Source: Gyrodactylus bullatarudis (taxonomy: Eukaryota; Platyhelminthes; Monogenea; Gyrodactylidea; Gyrodactylidae). From it: a DNA stretch of 64,000 nt. Below, piece by piece: positions 28,201 to 38,970 of the stretch (position 1 is the first letter of the stretch; each line of letters begins with the position of its first letter). The stretch is taken from NCBI GenBank assembly GCA_012064415.1, contig SSNU01000310.1, positions 124,001-188,000 of the forward strand, in the 5' to 3' direction. The translations under genes and the position numbers were made by a program. Below the pieces are notes generated by a model, which did no database searches, was not told the DNA's origin, and saw only the letters and a program-made list of their open reading frames with translations.

Positions 28201-29313
28201 TTTCCATTGCTGAGCAATTTGAAAGACTTGTCGGCAAATTAGTGAACTGGTTATATCTGAAGATAAATTAATATTAATGTAAAAGTTGACCTTACTTGAG
28301 GCCAAGTCTTTTCAGATTCAAAAGTTCTCCTATGCGTTCTGGAAGACAGCGAAGTTCGTTATGTTGCAAATTCAACGTTACCAGGTTTATGCAATTGCCT
28401 ATTTCTAAGATTTTATCGAATGAATATAAAAAACTCACCTTCAGGAAGACTTTCCAGATGGTTATGAGATAGATCTAAAGTGCATAAATTCGTCAGAGCA
28501 CCTAGTCCAGGTGAATTCGGAAGATTATGAATTTTGTTCTCTCCCAGGTTTAATACTTGTAAATTCTATTGTATTTATAATAAATTTTCAAAAATTACAT
28601 TCAATTGTGAAATATCTTCATCAACAGTGCCTATCCTGTTGAATCGAAGTAGCAGATGAGTAAGATTTTCCAGCTTGTAAATAACTGGAGGAATTTGGCA
28701 GAGCTTATTGTGTCTCACATCAAGCATTCTCAGTTTAGTACAGTTTATCAATTTATCGGGAAGTTTTGTTAGCGAATTTTCTTGGACCATTAAAATCTCA
28801 AGTTTATATAAGTTTCCTATTTCATCCGGCAAAGAGATTAATTTATTGCAATAAAGATATAGCTCTGTTAAATTAGCTGCCAATTCTTTTATAGAAGATG
28901 GGAGAACCTGGAGTAAACTTTTGGATAAATTCAAACGTGCAAGTCCTTCATCTTTACATTTGCTTATTTCTTTAGATGCATCCTGCAATGCAATTACGTT
29001 TAAATATCTCACCGAATCAGATTTTTTATTTCTTTTAGTGCTTGGTCCACATTGATACGCCTTTTGATCTCCAGGCCTTTGAACTGTAACCTTACATTTT
29101 TTATTATATATAGGTGTTGACGATCCAACAAGGGAGCTTTTCTGTTTCTTTTAAAAAAATTTAAAATACCTTTTGTGTTGTGATAGAAATAGTTTCAACA
29201 TGTGGTATTAGATCATTTAACTGATCATTTACTTCTGAGAGAATATGCTTTTGATTCTCAATAGAATCTAAAGAGCCTTTTCGCTCATTTGTGGATTTTG
29301 AATTTTTCATCAT
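22264..29313 (-). CDS. SHOC2: SHOC2 (SUR-8) leucine-rich repeat scaffold
   Basis: Leucine-rich repeat protein that, with MRAS and PP1C, promotes RAF dephosphorylation in the RAS-ERK pathway. Exons, 5' to 3': 29313-29170, about 29147 (or 29141) to 28599, 28565-28439, 28404-28296, 28256 to about 28163, about 28091 to 27989, about 27242 to 27126, 25216-25092, 25027-24940, 22607-22264. The N-terminus is low-complexity and Lys/Ser/Asn-rich; then about 20 LRRs of the LxxLPxxIxxLxxL type. The last exon is diagnostic: [18 protein letters not shown] and [18 protein letters not shown] match the SHOC2 C-terminus. Early introns are tiny (22 or 28, 33, 34 and 39 nt). Two late introns are swollen by mobile elements: 22608-24939 by a hAT relic and 25217-27125 by a Penelope-like fragment. 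The start is a tandem ATG ATG. Confidence 0.93.
23052..23072 (+). repeat. left arm of 21-bp perfect inverted repeat
   Basis: TTGTTCGCTTGCTGCCTGAC plus T. Its exact reverse complement lies at 24733-24753. The putative hAT terminus TAGGG starts immediately inside it (from 23073). Confidence 0.85.
24733..24753 (-). repeat. right arm of 21-bp perfect inverted repeat
   Basis: Exact reverse complement of 23052-23072, about 140 bp outside the right hAT-like end. It is followed by AT-rich sequence and a 13-bp direct repeat (AGTACGAGTTAGC twice within 24855-24890). Confidence 0.85.
25250..25424 (+). repeat. left long inverted-repeat arm of the Penelope-like insertion
   Basis: Pairs with 26147-26356 as reverse complement over its whole length, except for about 33 bp present only in the right arm. 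It overlaps the first codons of the open frame. Confidence 0.85.
25415..26125 (+). pseudogene. GIY-YIG endonuclease fragment of a Penelope-like element
   Basis: A 236-codon open frame without an ATG near its head (it begins at a TTG), so it is the 3' part of a longer polyprotein. Residues about 20-60 resemble the linker after the reverse transcriptase ([17 protein letters not shown]). Residues 140-154 carry the GIY-YIG pair (LIYC ... KYIG). [10 protein letters not shown] (158-167) supplies the conserved Arg and His. [10 protein letters not shown] (205-214) holds the conserved acidic residue of the fold. Cysteines and histidines around 142-183 could form the zinc site seen in these endonucleases. 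The frame is still fully open, which suggests a fairly recent insertion. Confidence 0.75.
26147..26356 (-). repeat. right long inverted-repeat arm of the Penelope-like insertion
   Basis: Begins about 20 bp after the stop of the GIY-YIG frame and is the reverse complement of the left arm. Confidence 0.85.
26423..27125. other. SHOC2 intron remainder, no gene seen
   Basis: AT-rich intron sequence between the Penelope-like insertion and the upstream SHOC2 exon. Short open frames here look like chance. The intron at 27250-27988 is likewise spacer. Confidence 0.6.
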
Positions 29314-29545
29314 GCATGTTAACGAGAAAAATATTTTCTACATTAATTCACTGACAAGTTTTAAGTTTTTTTAAATTCTTGCTACTTTAAGAATTAATGG
29401 ATGACCTCTTAGCTTGACAATTGTTTAAGTGTCTTAGCTTTTTGAAAACTTAGCTAATTTGGCTTAATTAGTTTCAAGTTAATAGGTCATAATTATTAAA
29501 TGAGACAATCTGTAAACTCAAATTGATTACTAGATAGTTTTAGCT

Positions 29546-32182
29546 ATGAGCCAGATCTGGTATAGACTCTCCGATGGGCCTATTGGAAAAGTGAACCATC
29601 AATCTGTTCAGTTAGGGAATAATATATATATATTTGGAGGTCATAACTCTCGTTCATACAGTGACTCGGCTCAGTTTTTGGACGTAATAAAATGGAATAT
29701 TGGTAATTTAAAAAAAATATATTCAGATGTTCAATTATGGCAAATTGTTCACGTTGATAATAAATGTAGAATTTGGGATTGTCAGTCGAAAGAATTCAAA
29801 ATTGGTCATGTAATTAATTATGTAAAATTAATTTTTAGCTTCATATTTCTCCTCCTTTTAAGAGATACGGGCATTCTGTTGTCGAGTGGGATGGAAAAGC
29901 TTGGCTTTTTGGAGGACGCAATGATGAAGGACAATGCTGCACAAATATTTACTATTTTACTCCTGAAACTTCTCAAAATAAAGCCTACTGGACTGTTCTT
30001 AATAATTATCCCGACAGTGTGTTTCCGTATCCAGTCGACGGACACAGTTCAGTAGTTATAAAAAACCAGATGATTATTTTTGGCGGATTTAGTGAATCCA
30101 ACCAAAGTTACAATAACTATGTCTTCATGTTTGATCTTAAAATGTGTGCTTGGAGAAGGATTTTTATTTGTTCAAATGATTTGTCAACTGCCAGCGATAT
30201 TTCCCGGGATACATCTTCTGACCTTGAAGATTATTTTGATAAAGAGAAAAGTCAAGCAACGAATACTTGGGTTACTAAATATCCTCTACCTCGTGAATTC
30301 GGATCTCTTGTTAAAGTCGGAGATAGGATCTTCCTTTTTGGAGGCAGATGTTTTATGTGGCGTAATAAAGATTTATATTGTAGTATTTTGTGGGAGTTAA
30401 TTCCCATCCTGGAAACTGATGATTTTTACAGGTAAATTCAAATTAAATATAAGTTTTCAGTTTAGAAAAGTCCAAATGGAATTGTAAGAAGGCATTTTGG
30501 AAATGTCTATCTGTGGGACATGGGATTAAATCTGAAAAAGTAGTGAGAGACATCATGGCCACATTAATTTATGATCGGAATCAAGAGTTAAAATACAATC
30601 GACTCGAAGAAGATTCTGATTCTAAATCTATTTACTTACGAAACAAGAAAAATATGGGTATATCTGATTGTTTTCCTTTGGGAAGAAGAAGTCATTCTTG
30701 CTGTATGTTTATTTTCTAAAATCCAGGGTCATATTTGGAATGTATTTACATATCTTTTGGAGTTCTGAGTACAAGCTCTTCAAAAGAATCCTCTATTCAT
30801 TTCAATGATTTATGGAAATTTGATATCAAAATGGGAAAATGGTTCCAGATAAGTCTATCTGAGAAAAGTATTTGGCCAATACCCCGTAGAAGAGCGTCTT
30901 GTTCTTTGGTCACAGTCAACAAAAATGAAGCTCCTTTCGTCTTATTTTATGGTGGAGCACATCCTCACATCTACGCTAAAAAAATCAAGTCCATCAAGGA
31001 ACATTCATTGCTCAATACGCCCACGGATGTTTTAGAAAAGCCGAAACTTCCATTCGATCTGTTTAAAATCAGCTTGATTAGAATCAATTCTAGGATTTCT
31101 CCCAAAGAAAATAGCTGCATTTTAGTCTATGCTAACGGGTTTATTTACCAAATAGTCTATATAATAAATGAAAATCAGAATATTGAAGAATTTCACATGC
31201 TTGATTTGGACTATGTTTATGCACAAAAAACCAGTTCAGCCCTTCTTGAATTCATCAAAACTATTTTTGCGAATATAGAGGGTCTCAATTTCAAGGATTT
31301 TTTTCTTCAATACTTTCAAGAAACTTGTACAGAATTATCCTTAATTATAGTAACACCCTCAGAAACAAAAACTTATCTCAAGTGCCTGAATGTCTCCCTA
31401 TTCTCAATTGATCACGAAGAATTCTCAAGATCTTTTGCTTATTCCCTTCCCAAAGATATACCAAACTCCTATAGAAATATTATTGACCAAATAACGCGTT
31501 CCTTAGTCAATGGCTTTGCTAATTTTGAGTCTTTCTCAGACCTCAAAACTCAGAAATGTGACAAAATTGATGAACTAAAGGCTAAATATATGTTATTTTT
31601 AGATGTTATTAAGAAAATCTCCCAGGAACCAAATGCTACGGCTTACAGTGACGATTTGGTTAGACTGTTACCAGGTCAAATGTTACTAGGTACAATGGGA
31701 GATGATGATCAGGAGATTTTTGATAGTTTTCTTAACAATATAGTTCATAATTTCATCAATTACGATCATCTTCTTAACAGTGTTAGTTTCTCAAGAGCCA
31801 TGGGAGCTGATGAAACTCAACTTATTCAGAGAATGGAAAGAGAAAGAAATACTCTCTTTTTCATGCCTGATTATGGAATTTTTACCATGGAATATTCAGG
31901 TCAGTTTGTCTCTAATTAATATCCATTTTCTTCTTCTAGATGTACTAATTGACTCTAACAATACCTACATGTTAAAGTTGGACTGTAAACTATCAGATTT
32001 GTGCCTACAATATCTACATTTCTACTTGTATAGACTAAAAATACTGCCCAGCAGCGTTCAGGATATGATACCAAAAGGCCTCATGTAAATTGTTTTCTCT
32101 TTACTATACTTATTCTTACAGTTGGAAATGGAGTTCAATTCACCATGATCAAAGTGGAATAGTAAAAACTGATATTTTTTGA
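29546..32182 (+). CDS. KLHDC3-like kelch protein with a large insertion before the BC-box
   Basis: Kelch-propeller protein resembling KLHDC3, a CUL2-elongin substrate receptor for C-terminal degrons. Exons: 29546-29702, 29727-29809, 29839-30431, 30461-30702, 30727-31899, 31940-32084, 32122-32182. Kelch blades are clear (IYIFGGHNSR, AWLFGGRNDE, MIIFGGFSES, IFLFGGRCF, PLGRRSHSC, FNDLWKFDIKMGKW, RRRASCSLV). In KLHDC3 the BC-box follows the propeller almost at once. Here about 270 unrecognised residues intervene (about 31040-31960) before a C-terminal L-x3-C-x3-L motif (LSDLCLQYL) and an LPSSVQDMIP segment that resemble an elongin BC/Cul2 box. All introns are 24-40 nt. The 24-nt intron at 30703-30726 must be removed because its frame contains a stop. 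AATAAA lies at 32187. Ortholog or paralog status is open. Confidence 0.75.
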
Positions 32183-32418
32183 TTTGAATAAAGATTATTT
32201 TTACAGATAACAACTGCAATTTGTAATGTACATGGTATAAATGGTCGATAAAATTTAAATGGGAATATAAAATCAGTTAGAGTTCTTTAAGTCTTTATAA
32301 GTTGGCTGAACTGTTATGTGGGAAGGTAAATCTTTAACAGTTTATACTAACTGATAATAAATTTATATAAGCAAAACTCTTAAATTGGTAATTGATTGGA
32401 AAAAACATTAAAAGTGAT

Positions 32419-34355
32419 CTATTCAACTTTGGTTACGTTGAGGGAGGAAAAATCGGAGAGTTTTTGATAATCCTCATCCTCTTCGTCATTACAGGATGCA
32501 TGCAACTGATTAGTCATTGTGTAAATAGGGTTTATACGATAAATACAAATAGGTTGATTAAGCTTACATGGAAGAATTTCAGGATTTCTAGTTAAATGAA
32601 AGACTAAATCTTTGAGGGAACTCCAATACTTGTCTAAACCTTTAATTTTGATCACATATTGTAGAGTTGAATTGTTATCACTGTTATTCTTGTTAATTGA
32701 GCCAGAATTATCTATGGACATTGCACATTTCTGGATAAGATAATGAGCGATTTTCTCAGTCGAAAAACTTTTTGGTACTCTCAGGGAAAGAGCGATGCAC
32801 CCAGGCTGAGTTGAACTTTCCCGAAGTATGAAATTACCGACTTCTTCAGTCTCAAGATTCCTAAGGGCATCTTCTCTAGACATTTCAGATTTGTACCAGG
32901 TTACAGAAGAAAGAAATTCCAAGTTATGTGTTTCAGGATTTCCAGGAACTGGTGTGGAGCTCTTACCACTGTTAAAATTGGGACTTTTCTCAGATGATAT
33001 AAAATTGTCAATTGATCTTGAGCTAGAGAAATAATCAATTGAACTAAGATAAAATTAATAGTAGCAAATAATAAATTTACCTTCTAAAAAATAAATCATT
33101 ATCACTCGTTCTGCATGTTGTTTCCTTCCTAAGAGAATTTAGTCTGAAATGATTTACAGAATAAATTCATGCATGAATAGGAAGGATTAATTAAAGATTA
33201 AATTCTCACCTTATCGGAGGCATAGGAGGAGTGGAAGAACCAGCATCATTTTCTTTTATAAACATAGAATTTCGATTTTTTATAGAAGATATATTATTGT
33301 AATCTGGCAAGAGTCCGTTATAAAGTTTGTTTTTTCTTTTAGATGCATCAGAATTTCTAGATTCATATAAGAATAATGCTTCAGATTCCAATTGATCTTT
33401 GAGAGCGACGACAGGTGAACCCTCGCCAGAAAAAAAACATTTTATAAAATTATTGTTGTTGTATTTGAATGTAGGCTGTTTGTGAAATCTATGGAGGAGA
33501 GAGCTTTGTTTCTCGAGATGGTTATCTTTTTTAATATTTTCATTCAAGGTAGTAGGTCTTCTAAAATTGAATATAATTAAATTATGTTATTATTATTATT
33601 AATTTGTATCAAATTTTAGATATTACTTGATCGAGCTGGATTTAAAATCTAATTGGACATCAAGATTTTGTACAGATTTAGACATATCTGATTCAATACT
33701 AGGAATTATTTCATTTTGCTCATACAATGGTGGTGGAGGAGGAATTTCAAATACGGGGTCCTTATTTATTAATGAAAATGATTCGAATTCATCCGACAGA
33801 TTAGGGATTCTCTTTTCAATTTCTCCGGAGTCAAAACCAGTTTTTATTAAATTCTGCCGATATGAAGCTAATTCGAAAGCTCTTCCAACAATTTGATTCA
33901 ATTCTTGGGCCTTTAAATTCAATCATTTATAATGTAAATCTTACACTATTATTTGAATCAGTTCCAAATACATGGCAATATTGCTTTGTACATTCCATCT
34001 TTGGCTCACGCGCAACAAATGCAAATTGAGGATAATTTGGATCACATGTAGAGTAAGAAATACGTCTCAGAGCATGAGCCATGTATATAATGTCCATATC
34101 AGATGAGTGGATTTTTATTCCATTTACAGAAATACACACGACAACATCTTTAGAAAGGTTAAGATTCTTTAAAGGATAAAATTGAGGAATTACTCTCAGA
34201 TTTTCAAGGTTCTTTTCTATGAAAGATGGTCTATCTTCATTATCAACTCCATCAACACTAAACGAGGCTAAATACTAAAAAAAATAAGGAATTTATTTTA
34301 CTTTAGCCTGACGAAATACAAAAGACTTTTTTTGCTGTGCACTAGAAGCACACAT
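32419..34355 (-). CDS. PTB-SH2 adaptor protein, SH2D5-like
   Basis: Cytoplasmic signalling adaptor with an N-terminal phosphotyrosine-binding domain and a C-terminal SH2 domain. Exon 1 is 34355-34302; a 27-nt intron (34275-34301) joins it to YLASFSVDGVD, giving AKYLASFSV, a typical PTB beta-1 strand. The PTB core MAHALRRISYSTCDP and QFAFVAREPKMECTKQYCHV resembles SH2D5 more than SHC. The next exon (33910 to about 33628) completes the PTB helix (VGRAFELA) and adds a proline run (PPPPPLYEQ). Further exons (about 33559-33210 and about 33160-33065) are linker. The last exons hold the SH2 domain: WYKSEMSREDALRNL, then GNFILRESS with the phosphotyrosine-binding Arg. An Asn/Ser insert lies inside the SH2 domain. 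The start is 54 bases into a shared 5' region: LUC7L3 begins about 150 bp away on the other strand, so the promoter is probably bidirectional. Confidence 0.8.
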
Positions 34356-34507
34356 TGATTTCTCTCAATAAATCATTCCAAATAATAATCAAGGATGAAG
34401 AGATTTTTTGAGAATTTTCAAAACTTTAACCTGTCAAAAGAACTTTAATGTCTTTTCCATTACATTCAAAGCAACGGGTGAGCGCAAATTTTGAAAATAT
34501 TTCAAAA

Positions 34508-35779
34508 ATGGCTGTTTCTGCTCAAGCTGCTCTTCTTGATGAGCTCATGGGACGTAATAGAAATATTGACATTGGTCAGAAACCAAAAGAAACTCACTGG
34601 TCTGATGAAGATGTTTGCAAATACTACTTAATAAGTTTTTGTCCTCACGACCTCTTCGTCAATACCAAAACTGATCTTGGACCTTGCACAGGAATTCATG
34701 ATGATAAACTCAAGGAATCATATCAGAAGAGTAAAAGATTTGGAAGGATGGGATATGAATCAGAATTTATTAGAGTTCTCAACAAGCTCGTCAGCGATGT
34801 TGATAAGCGAATAAAACGTGGTCATGAAAGATTATCCATTTCAAAATCTTACGATGATAATCATGGAAAGATTGATATTATCAAGAAAGACAAAATAGAT
34901 GCTTTAAAAAAACGAATTAATGATCTTTTATCACAAGCGGAAAATCTAGGCTCTGAAGGTAAAGTTGATCAAGCTCAAGGTGTTTTGAAAATTTGTGAGC
35001 AACTTAAATCAGAAAAGGCAAATATCGAAGGCGAATCAAAAAGCATGCTTGGTCAAGTATTATTTATTTAATTACTCTTTAGGGGAAAGAATTAGAAGTA
35101 TGTGAAATTTGTGGTGCATTTAGAATCAAAGATGATGCTCCTCAGAGAGTTGAGGAACATTTAGCTGGTAAAATGCATATAGGATATGCCAAAATACGAG
35201 ATTACCTCAGAGAACACTCAGAAAATCGGTCAGTTAATCGAGATTATTCCAGCGAAAGAGACTATAATCGGGAACGGAGGTAAGTCTCACTATTAAAGTT
35301 GATTAAAGCCCACGTATCCCTCCTCAGATGATTACAAGTTTGATCCTTATCACAGGAATTAACCAAATCAATTTCAAGGTATCTTATATTTTTAAGAATA
35401 AAATAACTGAGCTTTTAAGAATTTACAATTTGACTAAGAATCCTGTATAAACAGAGCGATTTGGAGAAATAGCAAGGTAACCATAATTCAAAATTTTTAT
35501 TTTTTAAATAATACTTTCACCTTATTCAAAGATAAATTATTTATTCTTCACGAATATCTTCTTAGGGTCTCAGAAAACTTTAATCCCCGGTCCCGGCATA
35601 GAAGCAGAAGTAAAAGCAAAAGTCGCGACGAAAAACACAAAAAGCACAGAGAAAGATCACCCAGATGTGAAAAGGAACAGAAATCACAAAAGTCTTCCAA
35701 ATCCAGTAACAAAACCTCGAAGAGACAAGTTTCACCATTCAGTTCTCATAGGAGGCTTCCCGAGGGCGCAGACTACTAA
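34508..35779 (+). CDS. LUC7L3: LUC7-like 3 splicing factor
   Basis: U1 snRNP-associated LUC7 family protein that helps define 5' splice sites in the nucleus. Exons: 34508-35056, 35083-35280, about 35568-35779. It contains the two LUC7 zinc fingers. The first is C-K-Y-Y-L ... C-P-H-D-L-F ... C-x-x-I-H (VCKYYLISFCPHDLFVNT, GPCTGIHDD). The second is CEICGAFRIKDD followed by EEHLAGKMHIGYAKIRDYL. A coiled-coil helix lies between them (EGKVDQAQGVLKICEQL), and the tail is an Arg/Ser-rich RS domain (RSRHRSRSKSKSRD). An earlier in-frame ATG exists at 34448, but the second ATG (MAVSAQAALLDELMG) matches the family start. The first intron is 26 nt. Small extra exons between 35281 and 35567 are possible. 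That a gene for 5' splice-site choice is itself cut by a 26-nt intron is noteworthy. Confidence 0.92.
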
Positions 35780-35906
35780 AGTAATCATTCAAAGTTAAAT
35801 TACATAAATAAAAATTCATATTTCTCACGATAACTTATTCTTTATTAAAAATTTATAGAGGGGACGTAAATAAATCCCAAGTATTTGTTGGCATAGATAA
35901 GGATTC

Positions 35907-37342
35907 TTATTTGAGGGAAGCTCCGGGTGGAACGTCACTGGATCGTTCTAGAGTGAGATTTATGATAGGAAACATAATGAAAAAAATTGAGAAAAAAACT
36001 CACTCTTAGTTATTTCGTCAAAAATAGTTTGAATCAAGTGCTGCCTGTTTAATAAAATTAAGATTTTTAATTAATATTTTTTTTATCTAAACTAACTTAG
36101 AACAGAATCCTCCTCCGGGTGGATAATTTGGAAGTTTTAAATCCTGAATTTTCTCTAGAATATTTTCAAAATTATTCTCCAGGTCCTGATCATAGAATTC
36201 TAAAGTTGGCGAAAAAAGTGAACATAAATTTATTAAACAGTAGAATGCAACTTACCATGAACAAGATCTTTAATTTTTTGTTCGAGCTCTACATCGAGTC
36301 TTTTGATATCTGGATCCATTCTTGAGACGGTGGGTCTGAACCTCACAACCATGACGCTCATATTATCTTTGCTTCCCTGAATAAAAAAACTGAATTTTTT
36401 TCTATATATCAGGATATTTACTGAAAATTACTTTAACCAAGCATAGATTGAAAAGCTCTGTCAAAATTTCGGGTAGAGTTTCTAAACATTTTGACCTTTG
36501 ATGAATGAAAGCAGCCACTTGGGAATTATCAAAAACATCCCATATTCCATCACAAGCCAGGACAAGATCATCAACATCATTTAATGTGCATTCATAGAAA
36601 AATATTTGTGGTTCACAGCTGACAGTTTGCTCCTCAGGACCTTTATCTTTATTCTTTTTGTAATCAAAGTCTCCAAGAGATCTGTTGAAAAAATTATGAA
36701 CTCAATCATTAAAGTGTAAAAGTTTAACATACCGAGATACAGCTAATGATCCATTGATGCGACCAATAAGGACTTGAGCTCCAGAATTGATAATTCTCTC
36801 CTTTTCTTTTTCCTGGTGCGGTTTGTGATCCTTAGTAGATTCAACACACTCACCTTGAAATGTGATAATGGATCTAGAATCACCGCAATTTGCTAATATT
36901 ATTTGATCAGGGGTAACAAAGGCTACAGTTGCGGTACTACCGGAGTTATCGTCGATTTCTTTCCTAAGAGCTTGATCAAATGTATAGAATCCTTTCTTAA
37001 TTCCTTTTGAAATTAGCTCTTTATCGTGATGTTTAGCCACACTGTTTGAGAGAATGATGAACTCCTCGGTTTTTATAATATACTATACAAACTATAAAAA
37101 TATGAAACTACATCAAGAAGCAGCTTTGAACATTTCAGAGAAGCTTGTTTACCAGCGTGCCCATCAAATATTCCAAAATAAGACCATTTTGACAATTCAC
37201 CAGGCAAGCCTATTTGTACACTGTAAGAATCTTCCATTTCTGTTCTCCATCCTTGCATTGAGCAATGACAGTATTTTCCATCTGGTAATGTACCTTCATT
37301 AATATCTATATCTGTCTTCGGTTTGTCTAGGAAAGCCCCCAT
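35907..37342 (-). CDS. PPM1-type (PP2C) Ser/Thr protein phosphatase
   Basis: Metal-dependent protein phosphatase of the PPM1A/B group. It starts MGAFLDKPKTDID; a Gly follows the initiator Met, as in the N-myristoylated family members. Catalytic metal ligands are visible in order: GWRTEMEDSY, FDGHAG, NCGDSR, NGSLAVSR, ACDGIWD and SKDNMSV. After the catalytic core a helical region follows, as in PPM1A/B (MDPDIKRLDVELEQKIKDLV), and the protein ends PPGASLK. About six exons: 37342 to about 37091, about 37041 to 36735, about 36681 to 36433, about 36378 to 36256, about 36205 to 36100 and two short 3' exons. Introns here are about 49-67 nt. It is convergent with LUC7L3. Confidence 0.92.
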
Positions 37343-37601
37343 TTAGTATCTGGTTTGAATGAATAGTTGGATGTAGATCTTGTTAGATAAAGAATTGCTT
37401 GAACTTCCTACTTATTTCACAAAGCCTATGAGCTACCTGGAAAATTGAATATGTGCACACGGCATTCAATTGTAAACTATGCAATAATTTTTTATTATTT
37501 CAAAATTTGTTTATTCAACGTGGATGTTATAAATTATTTTCAGAGTCTGAAATTCATTGACCTAAATCTCGTAATACTAGTAACATTTTATTTTTGGAAA
37601 T

Positions 37602-38939
37602 ATGGATGATGATGTTTACGATGAAGGTGACCTAAGTTTGGAATATTCGACAGATGAAAGTAGTGAAACTAACTGCAAACTTGAAAATCAGTACTATACT
37701 GCTAAGTCATTTAAAGAAACGGATCCAACTACAGCTCTCAAAGAATTCAATAAAGTTCTCGAAATAGAAGCCAATGATGAGAAAGGCGATTGGGGATTTA
37801 AAGCTTTGAAACAAATGATAAAAATTAATTTTAAATTGAAAAAATTTGACGCAGTCATGGAAAATTATCAGGAGCTTTTGACTTACATTAAAAATGCTGT
37901 CACAAGGAATTATTCTGAAAGATCAATCAACTCTATATTGGATTACATTTCAACTTCTGAGCAAATGGACCTGTTACAGAGAGTTTATACCTGTACTTTA
38001 GAGTCTTTGAAAGAAGCTAAAAACGAACGATTGTGGTTCAAAACAAACACAAAACTAGGCAAACTCTACCTTGAACAAGAAGAATTTACTAAAATCCAAC
38101 GAATTATATCTGAACTCAAGGAGTCGTGTAAAAACGACGAGGGAGAAGATGATTTCAAGAAAGGTACTCAGTTATTGGAAATATATGCAATTGAAATTCA
38201 AATGTACACTGCACAGAAGAATAACAAAAAGCTGAAAGCTCTATATGAGAAATCACTCCAAATAAAATCAGCTATACCCCATCCATTAATTATGGGTATC
38301 ATCAGAGAATGTGGAGGTAAAATGAATTTAAGAGAAGGAGCATATGAGAAATCTCATTTAGACTTTTTCGAGGCTTTCAAAAATTATGACGAGTCTGGTT
38401 CCACCAGGAGAACTCAATGTCTCAAATATCTTGTCTTGACTAATATGCTAATGAAAAGTGACATTAATCCTTTCGATTCACATGAAACCAAAGCTCACAA
38501 GAATGATCCTCAAATTATTGCCATGACTAATTTCGTTGCTGCTTATCAAAATAATGATATTGAAGAGTTTGAAAAGATTCTTAAAGAAAATCATGAAACA
38601 ATTATGGGAGACCCTTTCATACGAGAACACATAGAAGATCTTTTAACTAATATTAGAACACAAGTTCTTATCAGACTCATAAGACCTTACACAAGAATAA
38701 GTCTTGATTTCATATCGAAGAAGCTGAATCTTGATGTTAACGAAGTTGAAAGATTACTTGTCAGCAGCATACTAGATCATGAAATATCTGGTAAAATTGA
38801 TCAGGGAAACAAAATTCTGCTTATAAACGCTTCTGTCAACGAGGAAGAACGACATATTGGTCTAGAAAAGTTGACTAATAAACTAAAATTCTTACAAGAT
38901 AGTATTATAAACAAGTTTGCCATAACTTCTCTGATATAA
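37602..38939 (+). CDS. COPS2: COP9 signalosome subunit 2 (CSN2/Alien), intronless
   Basis: Subunit 2 of the COP9 signalosome, which removes NEDD8 from cullins. A single 445-codon open frame. It has the acidic N-terminus ([17 protein letters not shown]), [10 protein letters not shown], then strongly conserved blocks such as [37 protein letters not shown] and [20 protein letters not shown]. It ends with the PCI domain ([38 protein letters not shown]). Length matches the family (about 443 aa). It has no intron although most neighbours do. Its stop is 31 bp from the stop of the convergent G-alpha gene, so the 3' UTRs must overlap or be extremely short. Confidence 0.97.
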   Translation: MDDDVYDEGDLSLEYSTDESSETNCKLENQYYTAKSFKETDPTTALKEFNKVLEIEANDEKGDWGFKALKQMIKINFKLKKFDAVMENYQELLTYIKNAVTRNYSERSINSILDYISTSEQMDLLQRVYTCTLESLKEAKNERLWFKTNTKLGKLYLEQEEFTKIQRIISELKESCKNDEGEDDFKKGTQLLEIYAIEIQMYTAQKNNKKLKALYEKSLQIKSAIPHPLIMGIIRECGGKMNLREGAYEKSHLDFFEAFKNYDESGSTRRTQCLKYLVLTNMLMKSDINPFDSHETKAHKNDPQIIAMTNFVAAYQNNDIEEFEKILKENHETIMGDPFIREHIEDLLTNIRTQVLIRLIRPYTRISLDFISKKLNLDVNEVERLLVSSILDHEISGKIDQGNKILLINASVNEEERHIGLEKLTNKLKFLQDSIINKFAITSLI

Positions 38940-38970
38940 TGCATAAATTATAATTATTGTATATTTATTT

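Noticed and set aside
29142..29169. A 22-nt first intron in SHOC2
   Set aside because: An AG six bases further on gives a 28-nt intron in the same phase and with a better CAG acceptor, so the 22-nt reading is not claimed.
29703..29726. A 24-nt intron in the kelch gene counted as certain
   Set aside because: It is in frame and stop-free, so it could be coding; it is not used as key evidence for ultrashort introns.
35281..35567. Two microexons in the LUC7L3 intron
   Set aside because: Segments flanked by AG and GT (near 35330 and 35454) exist, but they introduce a stop or break the phase needed for the RS-domain exon.
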